Below, piece after piece: positions 1 through 11,500 of a DNA stretch of 64,000 nt. The position numbers were made by a program, and so were the translations under genes. The notes beneath the pieces are model-generated. The model was given only the letters and a program-made list of their open reading frames with translations. It did no database searches and was not told where the DNA came from. Source of the stretch: Vitellaria paradoxa (Eukaryota > Streptophyta > Magnoliopsida > Ericales > Sapotaceae); assembly GCA_019916065.1 (NCBI GenBank), contig CM034236.1, positions 14,895,167-14,959,166 on the forward strand. The letters are read 5' to 3'. Each line of letters starts with the position of its first letter. The first letter of the stretch is position 1.

Positions 1-930
1 CTGTTTTTACGGTGTCAGAAGAATCGGTTCACGGGATGTAATAATTGCAAAATCTGGGTGAACCACTAGGAGTTGAACAAGCTGCTAGGTCTCTTCTTGG
101 TGAAGAATATAATAGCAACGTCCAATGAAGGGAAATGGGTCGGTGGCTAGGATCTGAGAACAGATCTACTAATAAGACTCGTTTAATCCCATGAGAAATT
201 GATATATTTGGTCTACCTCCTGGATTTCGATGATGGATTTGGATGCTTCACAGGTGCAGGAGGTTATAGTTTGAAGCGAAGCGAGTTCTTCCCAGAGTTC
301 TTTGAATTTGCTGTAGTAATGGGCAATGGGAAGATTGTCTTAATGCAGGTTGGCAATGTCTTGTTTGAGACGAAAAATTTTGAGACGATTGCTTTGCTAA
401 AATCGGATCTCCAAGTCAGTCCATAGTTCGGTAGGGGTGGAACAATAGATAAGGTTGCTAGATGTTGAGAAAGTGTTTGGTTGGTAAAAGTTTGATAAAA
501 AATACAGTAAAAATATAAAAATTTGATATAAAATTGATATGTGATTAATTTTAGTTAAAAAAAAATATAATAAATTAGTAAAAATTAATAAATTTTGATT
601 GATTTTGGTGTACCTAACACCCCTCGATTTGTCAATGCTGTGGAGAAGCCGAGAAAGAATCATGTCACAGCAACGATCCCAAATCCCGGCTGAGGACAAA
701 TCTGTGGGGCGTTTGAGAGCACCGGTAACAAAGGACAAATTGTTTTTTGGCGTTGAGGGCTCATGTAATTACACGACGCCAAGAGGGATGATTGCCCCCA
801 TTGAGAGGAGTATCAACCAGGATTTGGTTTGGCTAATCGGAAGAGTATAGAAAAATAAGGAGAAGAAGCATCCATAAGGGCTTTCTTTGGATCGGAATCA
901 ATAGTAGAATTCGCAAAGAAAAAAAAAAAA
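1..930 (-). pseudogene. Copia gag remnant, split by a MITE, runs off the left edge
   Basis: Read on the minus strand, two blocks resemble the Gag of plant Ty1/Copia elements. The upstream block (about 930-610) contains FVTGALKRP followed by IWDRCCDMILSRLLHSIDK. The downstream block (about 465-1) contains YCSTPTELWTDLEIRF, then LPIAHYYSKFKELWEEL and QFLMGLNESY. These match the order of Copia Gag: an N-terminal part with a W...W..C.DM motif, then the capsid-like helices. The blocks are separated by roughly 140 bp of AT-rich inserted DNA. The downstream block has a stop and frame changes, so the gene is dead. The rest of the element lies left of the window. Family assignment is from motif recognition only. 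Confidence 0.75.
472..618. mobile_element. Small AT-rich MITE inside the Copia gag remnant
   Basis: About 145 bp of AT-rich sequence interrupts the gag remnant. Its left end begins with AGTGTTTGGTTGGTAAAAG and the reverse complement of its right end begins with GGTGTTAGGTACACCAAAA, so the ends form imperfect terminal inverted repeats. No clean target-site duplication was found. The GTGTTTGG-type end recurs in other small AT-rich elements in this window (1614-1784). A hAT-like origin is possible but not shown. Confidence 0.5.
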
Positions 931-1613
931 AACTGTAGCTCTAATACTCCCGTGAGAGTTACAAATTGATAAAAATTGTGAATAAATCTGTATTTTTCAT
1001 TGATGAGAATTGTGTGATTACATAATACTATATACAAGGATTTGATATTTTATAAAAGGCAATGTACAAAATCTATGAGAGAGAAGTTGAGAATTGACAA
1101 CTAACAATACGTATAATAGCACTAATAACACATACTAGTATCGCTTGTCACTTTGTAATTTATACAGTGAGTAAAATTTAAAATTTTTATAAAATTTTAG
1201 AAATTTTTAATAGAATTAGGTAGGTAGGTATAAGAGCTTAGGGTGATAAGGTTGGATGCAACAAAAGGATTAGGGTGTGGGGGTAATAGGGAGAAAATTT
1301 AATTTTTAAGAAGGATATTTCGGGAAGAAATTTTGAGTAATTAAAATTTTTTAATTCCTCTCTTTAAAATTACAAAAATTATGATTATTAATTTATAGTT
1401 TATTAACCAAATTTCCGTACAGATTTAAAAAAAAAAAAGGACTTTAGGAAAAAGAAAAAGAAAGCGATGATGTTTCCCACCATGGCCCATCCAGTTGTGC
1501 AATGCTGGTTTGCTTTTCACAGGATATCCAGCTATGAAGAAAACTACTGTTTGTACAGCTTCCCTGTATTATTTTCAGAGCAATGGTTATGTAAATATCT
1601 ATTTGAATTCACA

Positions 1614-1784
1614 GGGGTGTTTGGTTTAAAAAAGAGGGGGGAAAAAAACACTATAAAAAAAACTTTAATTTTTATTATTTTTTTCAACTTATTATAATTT
1701 AATTTCATCAAATGTTACATTTACACTAAATTTTTTATTTTCATTTTTATTTTTATTGTTTTTTGTTTTGGTTATCCAAACACT
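1614..1784. mobile_element. MITE-like element with GTGTTTGG ends
   Basis: The left end reads GGGGTGTTTGGTTTAAAAAAG, and the right end, reverse-complemented, reads GTGTTTGGATAACCAAAAC. The interior is AT-rich with no coding potential. Length is about 170 bp. No target-site duplication was recognised. Confidence 0.45.
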
Positions 1785-4700
1785 ATTTGTGTAGTTTGAG
1801 TCTTGAGGTTTCATACTTACTATTGGTGAAATTAAATTTTTAATACGTATTTATTTTTTAATTAATTGAATTATAATCAAAAAATAATTACTTATTTTGT
1901 TTAAATCTAATTAAAAACTAAATTTATTTTTTATTTTATGTTTATGCTGTATCTCTTAAATTTTAATTTATACCAACGAATTCAAAATTTAAATATTCCT
2001 TTTGGGGTGCAGAATATTTATTTTGCCAAGAATGGATGATGGAGTTATACCGTGGCCTATGAGGCCCACTAAGAGCCTGTCAACTTTGACTTTAATAGCC
2101 CTCACACTCGAAAACAAAAATAAATAAAGAAGAAAAATAAAAATAATAAATTAGAACACTAGGCCAATGTGCTTATAGTGTAAAAAAAATGAGATAAAAT
2201 AAAATAAAGTGAGATAAGTTAGTGGGTTTGTAATTTGTCTAGTAAAATAAAAAATAAATAATTTTAAAAAATTTTTGATACCTTTTATTATTTTTTAAAA
2301 TTTTTTATCAACCCAAACGCAGCTATAATCATTAGTCTCAACATTATCCAAGGAGGGAAGGAAGTAACATGATTTGTGGGGAAAGAAAAAATAAGATGGG
2401 CATTTTGTATGTTTGCAACTTAATAAATTTATGAGAGAAAAAAAAAAGTGAAAAGAAAAAAAATTAAAAATACAAAACTAAATAAAAGATATTAAGTTTA
2501 GAATAATTAATTTATATTTATAAAAAATTATGTTTCTATTTAATTAATCAGAAAAAGTTCGTAAATATAAAGTATTTTATTTCCATATCTCTTTCACTCC
2601 AAATGCTCCATCCAAGTATTATAAAGAATCTGACTATTTTAAAAAAGATTACTAGGGAAAATTAGGATATGCTGCATTGTCACAAATCACATATTATTGT
2701 GTCTGATTTTATAATTAGAGCTCGTTTGACTATCTTCTCCCAAATAAATTAAAGGAAAAAAAAAAAAAAGGAAGGCTTCATCAGTTTATTAAAATTATTT
2801 AACTTTTATATCCCTTTCTTTTCCTTTCCATTTAGGAAAATAAAAGAGACAACTTGAACAAAAATGTATTGATTTTCAAAGGAAAAAATGAAGTAAAAAA
2901 AAAAAAAGGGGGAAGAAAAAAAGGAAAGGAATTAATTTTAACAAGCTATTAATTAATTTTTTTATTAAAATTAGGTATTATTTTTTATCACGAGCTATTA
3001 ATTTTTTTAAGTTAACCATAGTCTTTGAAGTAATTTTTTTTTTTTTTTGGTTGTACTCAATGACCTTAATCGGAAAATAAAAACTAAAGTCCATTTAAAG
3101 TAATTTTAATATAGTTCAAATTAATTTTCATCACCAAATATCTGCTTATTCATTGTTTGTTTTTTACACGAATGATCTTTAGTCCATAATTATATATTAT
3201 GGTGGAACTAGTGTCCTCGTTCATTTTCATCTAAGAGCCGAAAATATAAACTTAATTTGTAATAAAGGTCGAGATAATTAAAATGCAAGAATTGATATTA
3301 TTTGTATCACTTTATTTATATTATTGAAGCGAGAAGAAATAAATCACTGTCCATTCAATTTAATTTGTTTCAAAAACTCTTTAACGACCTCATTCTTTGA
3401 AAAAGATAATTCCTTCAATTCGGACTACAAATCTTGAACTCAATTTGCTGTCTTGCTGCAACAGTTTCCAAAAACCCAGAAGCTAATTACGAAAACAGAG
3501 GGAGATTAAAGAGTGCCTCTTCCCTGTGTTACGTTAGCAATAATATACGTGCAACAACTGTGTATAATTGTGTATATGTAGTTGTGAGGTGTGAAAAATT
3601 TATTCATTTGGAAAAGTTTTAATGGAAAGGGAGAATTTTATCAAAAATTGGAGCTTGAGAAAGCTTGGTGCATAATTCAAGAACTTCACAAAAAGAGTAC
3701 TTTTTTTTTTTAAAGAAAATTTTTAGAGAAAGAGAGAGAGAGAGAATGCTTTAATAAATTTAGTAAGATTTTGAACATTTATATTTTAAGATAAAAAAAA
3801 AAGAAATATTCAAATTTTTTTTGGATAAGAGATCATTGTAATATTTTAAAATATTTTGAGACAGATAAAAAAATACTTTGATAAAGATAAACTTAGTAAA
3901 ATTTTGAAGAGATAAAGATGATAGGATATGAGTTTAGAGACAAAAAAAAAAAAAAGAAAAATAAGGATAGATCTAAAGGGAGAGAGATATAAAGAAAAAA
4001 AATAAAAAAGAAAGGAAATATGTAAGATGAAGATTAGGAATATATAGGAATTAAAGATTTTTTAAATATAGACAGAAAGGAAAAAAAAGAGATATGGATT
4101 ATAATTTTAGATTATAAAAGTCCTACATAGGTATTATAAATAAAATAAAATTTGTTTTAAATTGTTTATTACAAATTTAAATAAAATTTTAAATTAACAA
4201 CTTTATGTAGATGATCCACACTTTAGAATCCTAATAAAATTTACACTAAAGATATCTTTTATATTTTTCTGTTTAGTTTTTTTTCAACTTGTTAAAGGTT
4301 CTTAAATATTTTATTTTTTTGTTTTTTTGTTTTTTTATCTATGAGGTTTCATATTTTTCTTTTTAGTTTTTATTTATTTATTTATTTGGTTATTTCAAGT
4401 AGTAGATTTTTAATGCTTTGTTTTCTATTCTATTATTTATTTATGAGATTTTTACATTTTTTTGCATTTTTAGTTTTATATGAATTTAAAAATTAAATTT
4501 TTATAAAATAAATTATTTTTGACATACATCGTGTATGCATCTACTACTAATATGATTTTAAAGCAAATACTAAAAGTAGTGGTGAAGTCATAAAATTCAT
4601 GAAACCAACCACGCCTTTATATTTTTTTCCATTGATAATGCTTAACCACCAATAACCACTCACCATTTACAAGTGATGTATAAGTAATTTTTAAAATTTT

Positions 4701-5599
4701 GTAAGTTATTTAAGTAATTTTACTATTTTTTTTTATTTTTCTTAAATACCTTTTAATCATCCACTACTCTTATAATGTTAAGTTGTTTTATTTAAATACC
4801 TCTTAATTATTTACTATTTATTTAAATATCTTTAACTAATGATTACTCATTATTTATTATTTTGAGATAATTTTTTAAAATTTGTTAAATAAAATAAAAT
4901 ATTAATTAAAAACACACGCATATTGTGTGCCCGTTCTAGCATAGTTGTAGACATATATAAATGGAATATATGCATATATTTTGAGTGTCCAAAAAACACA
5001 AGGCCTACGAATTAATAAGATTAAAATCAACATATAAAGATGTGAGTAAATAAAAACAAATAAACAAGCATACATGCATGTATAATAGCATCCAACATAT
5101 TTGGATTGAAAATTTAGTGAGGAAAACAAAAATAAAATAAAAATATAAAATATAAAATACAAAGTTTCAAAAGCATGTTAATTATTTGATGAATTAGAAA
5201 ATATAAGAAATAAAAGACATTAATCAATAAATTGATTTCTTAATTTAATGATTTAAAAATTTTCAAATCTCATTTTTTTCTTTCATTTTTTAAGCAAACA
5301 AACAAAAAAGTAATTTTGAATTTTCTTCAATTCGTTTCCTTAACAAATCATTGATTTAAACATAGTACACTCAAATTGGCTTGTGTACAAATATTTGATA
5401 CGCGAAAAGCGATGATATCTTATTTTCTATTGATTTTTAATTAATAATTAAACAGATAATAAATAAATTACTTTGTTTCAAAATTAGGTGGAATAAAAAT
5501 GACAAAAATTCATTCAACCTATGTTTGTTGTCTCATCTAGTCAAGTGGAATGGAAAAAATACCCCTTAATTACAATTTCAAGAAATCAACCGGCATTCT

Positions 5600-5890
5600 A
5601 TATCGGGATGTTAGGGTGTGTATGGTAATGCATAAATTCCACCTACAAATTAAGTTTTAACTTGGTTTGATGGGTTGGGTTAATTAAAAAAAAAAAAAAA
5701 AAGCTGCGTGTGCGTGTGTGTTTAGTGCTTCTCTCTCTCTATGAGCTGTTTCGTTCAGTCTAGGTTTCGCCCCAAGGAGTTGCAGAGGGTAGACGTCCCA
5801 CATCAGGATGTTATGGTGTGTGTGTGATATATAAGTCCCACCTACGAACTAAGTTTTGACTTAATTTGATGAGTTGGATTAATTTAAAAA
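5600..5890 (+). repeat. Diverged direct duplication of about 85 bp
   Basis: The segment at about 5605-5690 (starting CGGGATGTTAGGGTGTGTAT) recurs at about 5805-5885 (starting CAGGATGTTATGGTGTGTGT). Both continue through a shared CCCACCTAC-like block into GATG(A/G)GTTGG(A/G)TTAAT. The copies are about 200 bp apart, with a poly(A) run and a GTGTGCGTGTGTG microsatellite between them. Similarity was judged by eye. Confidence 0.6.
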
Positions 5891-6254
5891 AGAAATCAAC
5901 CAAGTAATTTGAGCATTGTGTTAAATTTTTAATATGATAAATGGCTACACATTTAATTTGTATTTTCACCCAGGAAAAAAAATTTAAAATGGTATTTGGT
6001 TTGTATTTCTATCTTTTATTTTTAGTTTTTATTTTTTATTTTTATTTTCTGTTTTGAGATTCATATTTTAATAATATTGAAAACTGATTTAGTTTATCAT
6101 TTTCTGTTTCTCGTATTTTAGGATTCTTCGTGTTTTGGGTTAAAAATACCTAAAATAACTTTTGGTCATTTTACATTTTATATATAAATTCATTTTATAT
6201 TTTTTAAAATATGTTTTAAAAATAAAAAATAAATCCAAAATAAATATATCAAAT

Positions 6255-6715
6255 GGACCACGAACGATTAGGTAGTTTTGAGGTGTTGTTAAGTGCCTTT
6301 GAGAGGTCTTTAAGGGTGCTTACGTGTTTTTGAGATTTTTGAGGAGCCTAGATGTTTTTAAAAGGGTGTTTGAGGTGTATTTGGAAATCTTCGAGGTGTT
6401 TTGAGGTATGCTAAGGTGTCTTTAAGAGGTGCCTTGATGTGTTTTAGGAGCCTTAAGGCGTAACTATGCGTCTCTATCTTGAGGTGTTTCAGCTAGGCCT
6501 AGTGTCTTTGAGGTCTTAGGCTTGCCTCGGTATTTCTGAGGAGTCTTCAGGGGTGCCTTTGTGTAATTTAGGGGTTTTTATTTAAGTTGTGCCCAGAATC
6601 TTTTGGAGGTTCTAGGGGTGCCTACGTATGTTTCAATGGTAATAAGGTGTGTCAAGGGGTCTCAGAAGAATGCCGAGGTGAAATTAGGGGCCTTTGAGGT
6701 ATCCCCAACCATGCA
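6255..6715. repeat. GT-skewed degenerate repeat with GAGGTGTTTT-like units
   Basis: Around 460 bp are strikingly poor in A-runs and C and rich in G and T on the plus strand, unlike the AT-rich flanks. Irregularly spaced copies of TTTGAGGTGTTT, GGGTGCCT, GAGGTGTTTTGAGGT and related words recur every 20-40 bp. No open frame spans it. It looks like a decayed minisatellite or the strand-biased interior of an old element. Confidence 0.55.
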
Positions 6716-7231
6716 TCAACATTAGCCAAAAATTGATGACACACAATCTTTGTGGAATGGGTTTTTTTGGAGGAAGGAATATGGTTATGGTAGAATAGAA
6801 GTAATTATTCTCACTCATTTTTTTAAAAAATAAAAAAAAATTAATTATAAATATTTTTTAAGAGAGCTCTCACTAAATTTTTTGACCCAACTAACTAAAT
6901 TTATCTCTAGTTGCCTTGACTCATGTCTAGTTTGAACATATTTATTTTTTAACATATTTATTTGATAATCTCCTCTAAATATATTTTATCTATTTTATGT
7001 TAATATAAATATTATTTGATCTTTTAAAAAATACTCAGTTTATCTTTATTTTTTAATTAATGTTTTTTAGACGAACTATATGTGACGCATGATACAAAAT
7101 TAGTTAAGTTTAATATATTTTCGAAACTTTACACCTTTATTTTAGTAACTAGAGAGTTATGTGTTAATTTTTAAATTAGAAGAGATTATATATTTTAAAT
7201 CTAAATTGGAAGAAGGTAAAACCACTAAGAG

Positions 7232-8262
7232 TGTGTTTGGTAAACAAAAAAGATAAAATTTTTTATAACTTTTATTTTAGTCCATTTTTGTAAAAAAAAA
7301 TTGTGTTTTTGATAAAAAGTTATAAGAGTCAAAGAAAAGTTAGATAAAGTTAGCAAAATTAGAGAATATATTTGGTAAATTTTAGTGAAGACAGTTGGAC
7401 GATGGGTTTGGCAAATTTTAGTGGAGAAAGTTAGAAAAGGCTAAAAATTGGTGAAAGTTGAAGATTTTTAGGTCCCATTTGATAACATTTATTTTTATTA
7501 TTTTCTTATTTATATTTATAAATTTTGAAAACTAGCAACAAAAATGTATTTGTTAAATCTATTTTTATTTTTTTTAGAAAAATAAAAACTTAAACAAAAA
7601 AATATAAATAAAAAAGAGTGTTTTGACTTTTTTTTCTTTTTGTTGTTATAAACACTTTATTCATTTTTATTGTATTATATTGAAGTAAAATAATTTATTT
7701 ATACTAAAATTATTTTTAATAAATAATTTAATTTAATTAATTAAATAATATCAAATAATTTTAATAAATAATATAATTAAATTATATTTAGTATATTTTA
7801 TTTTTATTGAATTAAATTATTTTTAATAAATAATATAATTAATTAAATTAATATGAAATATATTTTATTAAGTTCAATTAATTTTTTAAAAATTTTATAA
7901 AATTAAATATTTTATTAAAATAAAAATTAATTAGTGTAAACAAAATTATATTTCTAAATGTAATTTTTTTTGTTCATTTCAAGAGAATAGAAAACCAAAA
8001 TCAAAATAAAACAGTTAAATATAAGCCCTGTTTGGAGTCTCAAATTTCGTTCAAAACTAAAAAAAAGACTTGCAGAAAATTCAAAAAAATTGGAAAAAAT
8101 TAACAAAAGCTGGGTAGAAAAAGTTGGAGATTTTGATGTTGAAAAAATTAGAAATAATTGAGAATTTTGAAAAAAAATAGAAATTTTTGAAAAGAATTAC
8201 ACTTAAATCTTACGTGTAAACAATAGTGTTGCCAAATAAGCTTCTTTACCAAACACTCCTAT
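7232..8262. mobile_element. Nested AT-rich MITE cluster upstream of the TLDc gene
   Basis: The outer ends form an inverted pair: GAGTGTGTTTGGTAAAC near 7232 and TTTACCAAACACTCC near 8248-8262. Within it sits a second AT-rich element, about 7471-8030, starting GGTCCCATTTGATAACATTT. Its interior (TAATTAAATTAA-rich) is reverse-complement-like to the element at 45861-46590. No coding potential. The element boundaries are approximate and no target-site duplications were established. Confidence 0.45.
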
Positions 8263-8265
8263 GTG

Positions 8266-8271
8266 CACGTG
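8266..8271. promoter_or_regulatory. G-box (CACGTG) upstream of the TLDc gene
   Basis: A perfect palindromic CACGTG lies about 290 bp before the start codon, just upstream of the CT-rich leader. G-boxes are bound by plant bZIP and bHLH factors, including stress and light regulators. Its use here is an inference from position only. Confidence 0.4.
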
Positions 8272-8390
8272 TTTGTCTCCGAAACCTTCCTTCTCTGGGT
8301 AGTTGACGATTGTCATTGGCCACTACTCTCGTCTATATCCTTCGCCGACGTTAAGACGTCTTTCTCCATCTTGGAAAGATAATTGCAAAT

Positions 8391-8395
<5 letters not shown>

Positions 8396-8458
<63 letters not shown>
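8396..8458 (+). repeat. (CT)n(TA)n microsatellite in the 5' leader of the TLDc gene
   Basis: About 24 CT units run directly into about 7 TA units, ending about 95 bp before the start codon. CT-rich leaders are common in plant genes. The tract is probably transcribed as 5' UTR, but the transcription start was not mapped. Confidence 0.85.
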
Positions 8459-8459
<1 letters not shown>

Positions 8460-8463
8460 AGAA

Positions 8464-8511
8464 ATGGTATCTGCAATCAGTTTAGGTTTTTGGGTGCCGC
8501 AATTATACTAA
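8464..8511 (+). other. Upstream ORF of 15 codons in the TLDc leader
   Basis: An ATG at 8464 opens a 15-codon frame (MVSAISLGFWVPQLY) ending in TAA at 8509-8511, 42 nt before the main start at 8554. It would be translated only if transcription starts upstream of 8464. Its peptide does not resemble a conserved uORF family that I know. Confidence 0.4.
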
Positions 8512-8553
8512 TTCTGATCCCGATTTCCGCGATTCAACAACGTACAAACAACA

Positions 8554-11500
8554 ATGCTTTCTTGGAAAGACAAAGTCACAGAGAAGCTGTCTCAGCTCTT
8601 CTCCGATCCCTCTACTTCTCACTCTCCACCGCTCCAACAATCTCAGGTACCCTCTTCTTTATAGTGCGTAATTAAATTAAGCTTATTCGACTATATTGAT
8701 TTGCTCATCAGACCAATCTGGTCTCTGCTCATGATCCTCTTTCTATATAGGAGAATAGATCTGTTAATATTTGGATAATGCTATTATGTATTTGTAGAAT
8801 CAATTGAATAATTAGCTTTACTAAGCTGAGAGTTCTAAATTGGAATAGTTGTCACTTTTTTTTTTAAAGATATTATTGGTGGTAAAAAGATGATGATTCA
8901 GTTTTTATTTGAAATTAATTTTAATCTTGGTCTGCTTTGTGGTCTTTGGTTTCACCCATATTTGCGGGGTTGGTTCTTTTTTTTTTGGGGGGGGGGGGGG
9001 GGGAGGAGGGCAGTGCATGGCTTGTGATCTTTGTTTGTAGTTATTCCAATTGATAGTTCTACCTTAAATGCCAGTCATTAAATTTTAACTGATCATGATG
9101 GACTAGCCAAGTGGTAGGTGACCTCCCACCTTGTTTTCATCAATTGCTTTAACTGATCTCAATTGCTTTCTTGAGAGGCTCACTTGATCATGTTAGTCTA
9201 GGCCTTGCCTCCGCTATCGTTCAGCCTAATTGCACCGGAAGAATTATTATCCCTATTCGGATGTTATGGGTTTTCTCAATCGCCTTGCTTATTTAGCCTA
9301 GGTACAGTAGGGCCCATGCCACCTGGTCCATTCAGCAAGCCATGTGAGGGCCCACCAATATCCCCCGTCTATATTCTCTATATTTTCTACATCTTTGTTT
9401 TCTAACATGGTATTGGTAAAGGTTTTGAGTTCAAATGTTACCATCATCCAGAAAAAGTCAATAGTCACACGTATTTGAGCGCTTAAAAAATTCAGTTAGG
9501 ATGTACATGAGGGGACATGTTGAGAGAAAATAAATCAATATAAATATCCCCTTTACTAGTAGTTTAAACTTTTAGATAAGATGGTGACTAACAATCTAAC
9601 AGAATCCATCATTTCTGACCCCCAAATAAATTGTGATTTTACCTGTCCAAAGAATGAAATAAAAAAAAAAATAAAATAATAACTAATTTTGATGCTAAAA
9701 GATGTAGCTAATTGACATTTGAGTTTTAGTTGATGTTTTTAATAACATCTTTTTAGTTCAAATAGTTACCTTCCAACTCCCATCAACAGTTAGCAGCACA
9801 CTTCTTAATTGGCAGTCAGTTTTATAGATCCATTGCTGTAAGATTGTCATTTTTAAGCAGATCCATATCTATACTAAGTTTTAAGATTTTGTTTCCCTGG
9901 GTTTGGGTCCTTTCTTGTTGATATGATATTTGCTGGCTTAAATAGCAACTTGGACATTAAAAATCATATGTTAATTTGACAAAATATGGATACTTGAGAT
10001 GACCATTTTTGGCTTGATTATGTTGGAATTTGTAATGCTAGATTTTAAATGTGTAGGCCAGGCCACGTCCTAATGAGGATAAATCCTCATCTTCAATATT
10101 TTCTTTCAATCTCCCCTCACTGAGCTTTGATGGGTTCCCATATAATAAGGATAGGCATGTCAACAAACCTATGGCCGTGTCAAGGCAAGATAAAACCTTG
10201 GATAGCTGTGAGGAATGCGATCATGAGAGTGAGAATCAAAGAACTTCAAGTTCTCAAGCAGAAGATCAAGAATATGGTTCTGGAAGGAGCAATGAACACG
10301 TGAATAGGGGAGCATTGAATAACCTCAATGATTTCGATGCAGGTCCGGGGAGGAGCACTAGCGGTTCAGATGTATTTGAAGATGCAACCAACCTGCGTAA
10401 TGTGGACAAGTCAATGGCCCGTCTAACAGTGGATTCTTGCCTCATTTCTTTAGACTTGTATGTGTTTCTAATGTCATCCCTTCCTAATATAGTGAAAGGA
10501 TGCCAATGGATCTTGTTGTATAGGTATGCTTTTCACTGGAATTTGTGGTCTAACCTGGAAATGGTCTTGTATTCCTGTAATTTGACATTGATGCTTGTAC
10601 TTTCCAATGAAGGGCAGTACGGCAAAACATGGTATTTCTCTCCACACACTTATCCGTAGAAGTGCTGATCATTCTGGTCCTTGTTTGTTGGTATGTCCAC
10701 ATCTGTACTTTCAAAACGTTTTTGCAGCTTTCAAGTTCTTTGAGTTTCTCTGCAAAAAGTTAGCTCTTGGTGGTTTCTTGGATATTTGTTGTCTCTTGGA
10801 TTATTCATACTAACATGGAATGATTTGACTTGTATTGTGCACCTTCTAGATTGTTGGAGATAAACAAGGTGCTGTGTTTGGTGGGCTGCTGGATTGCCCC
10901 CTGAAACCCACTCCAAAAAGAAAGTACCAAGTGAGTGGGCTATTGGCATCTTGAAACAACTATGAAGTAATAGACGCTGAACTAAGGCACCCCTTTGATG
11001 TGCCTTATGGTTTTCCCATTTTCCCCTTAGCTTATTATATTCAAAGTCACACGCTGACTTTACTTTTGCTCTGAATTTTTTTTGATAGGGCACAAATCAA
11101 ACTTTTGTATTTACAACCATATATGGTGAACCAAGGTTATTTAGACCAACTGGTAAGCAATTCGTTTTACGTATGTTTAGCAGCACGACAGCTGCATGAT
11201 TTTGTTCTTTTATGCTATTATTTAATTTCATTATACTACTATAAGATTGTCAGGGAGTAAAGTCTTTCTAAAATTAGCCTACACTACTCAAAAGTTTCCT
11301 TTTATTTTACCTTGGGCATTTCTCCATGGAGTGTCCGTTTGGCAAGAACCAAATTTTAGCAATTATTTGCAACTTTTAACATCTCTTAGTAATTTTTAGC
11401 AACTTTTAGCGATTTTAACCAAAAGTTACAAAACATTGGCGTGCCAAACGGGCTCTTAGTGCATACTATTATTTTTTTTGCAGTAATTCACCCAGGTTAT

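Larger units (their letters stand above)
931..7230. other. Gene-free AT-rich intergenic DNA
   Basis: I see no credible coding region. The stretch holds poly(A)/poly(T) tracts, a small MITE-like element (1614-1784), a duplicated segment at about 5600-5690 and 5805-5885, and a GT-skewed degenerate repeat (6255-6715). Short open frames here have the composition of AT-rich noncoding DNA. Confidence 0.7.

Noticed and set aside
199..426. Open frame on the plus strand at the left edge
   Set aside because: The minus strand here encodes recognisable Copia Gag blocks; the plus frame is a shadow with no domain.
8303..8485. 60-residue frame encoding a Ser-Leu repeat
   Set aside because: The repeat is the CT microsatellite of the TLDc leader, not protein-coding.
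10731..11093. 120-residue minus-strand frame
   Set aside because: It overlaps exon 4 of the TLDc gene on the other strand and is a shadow.
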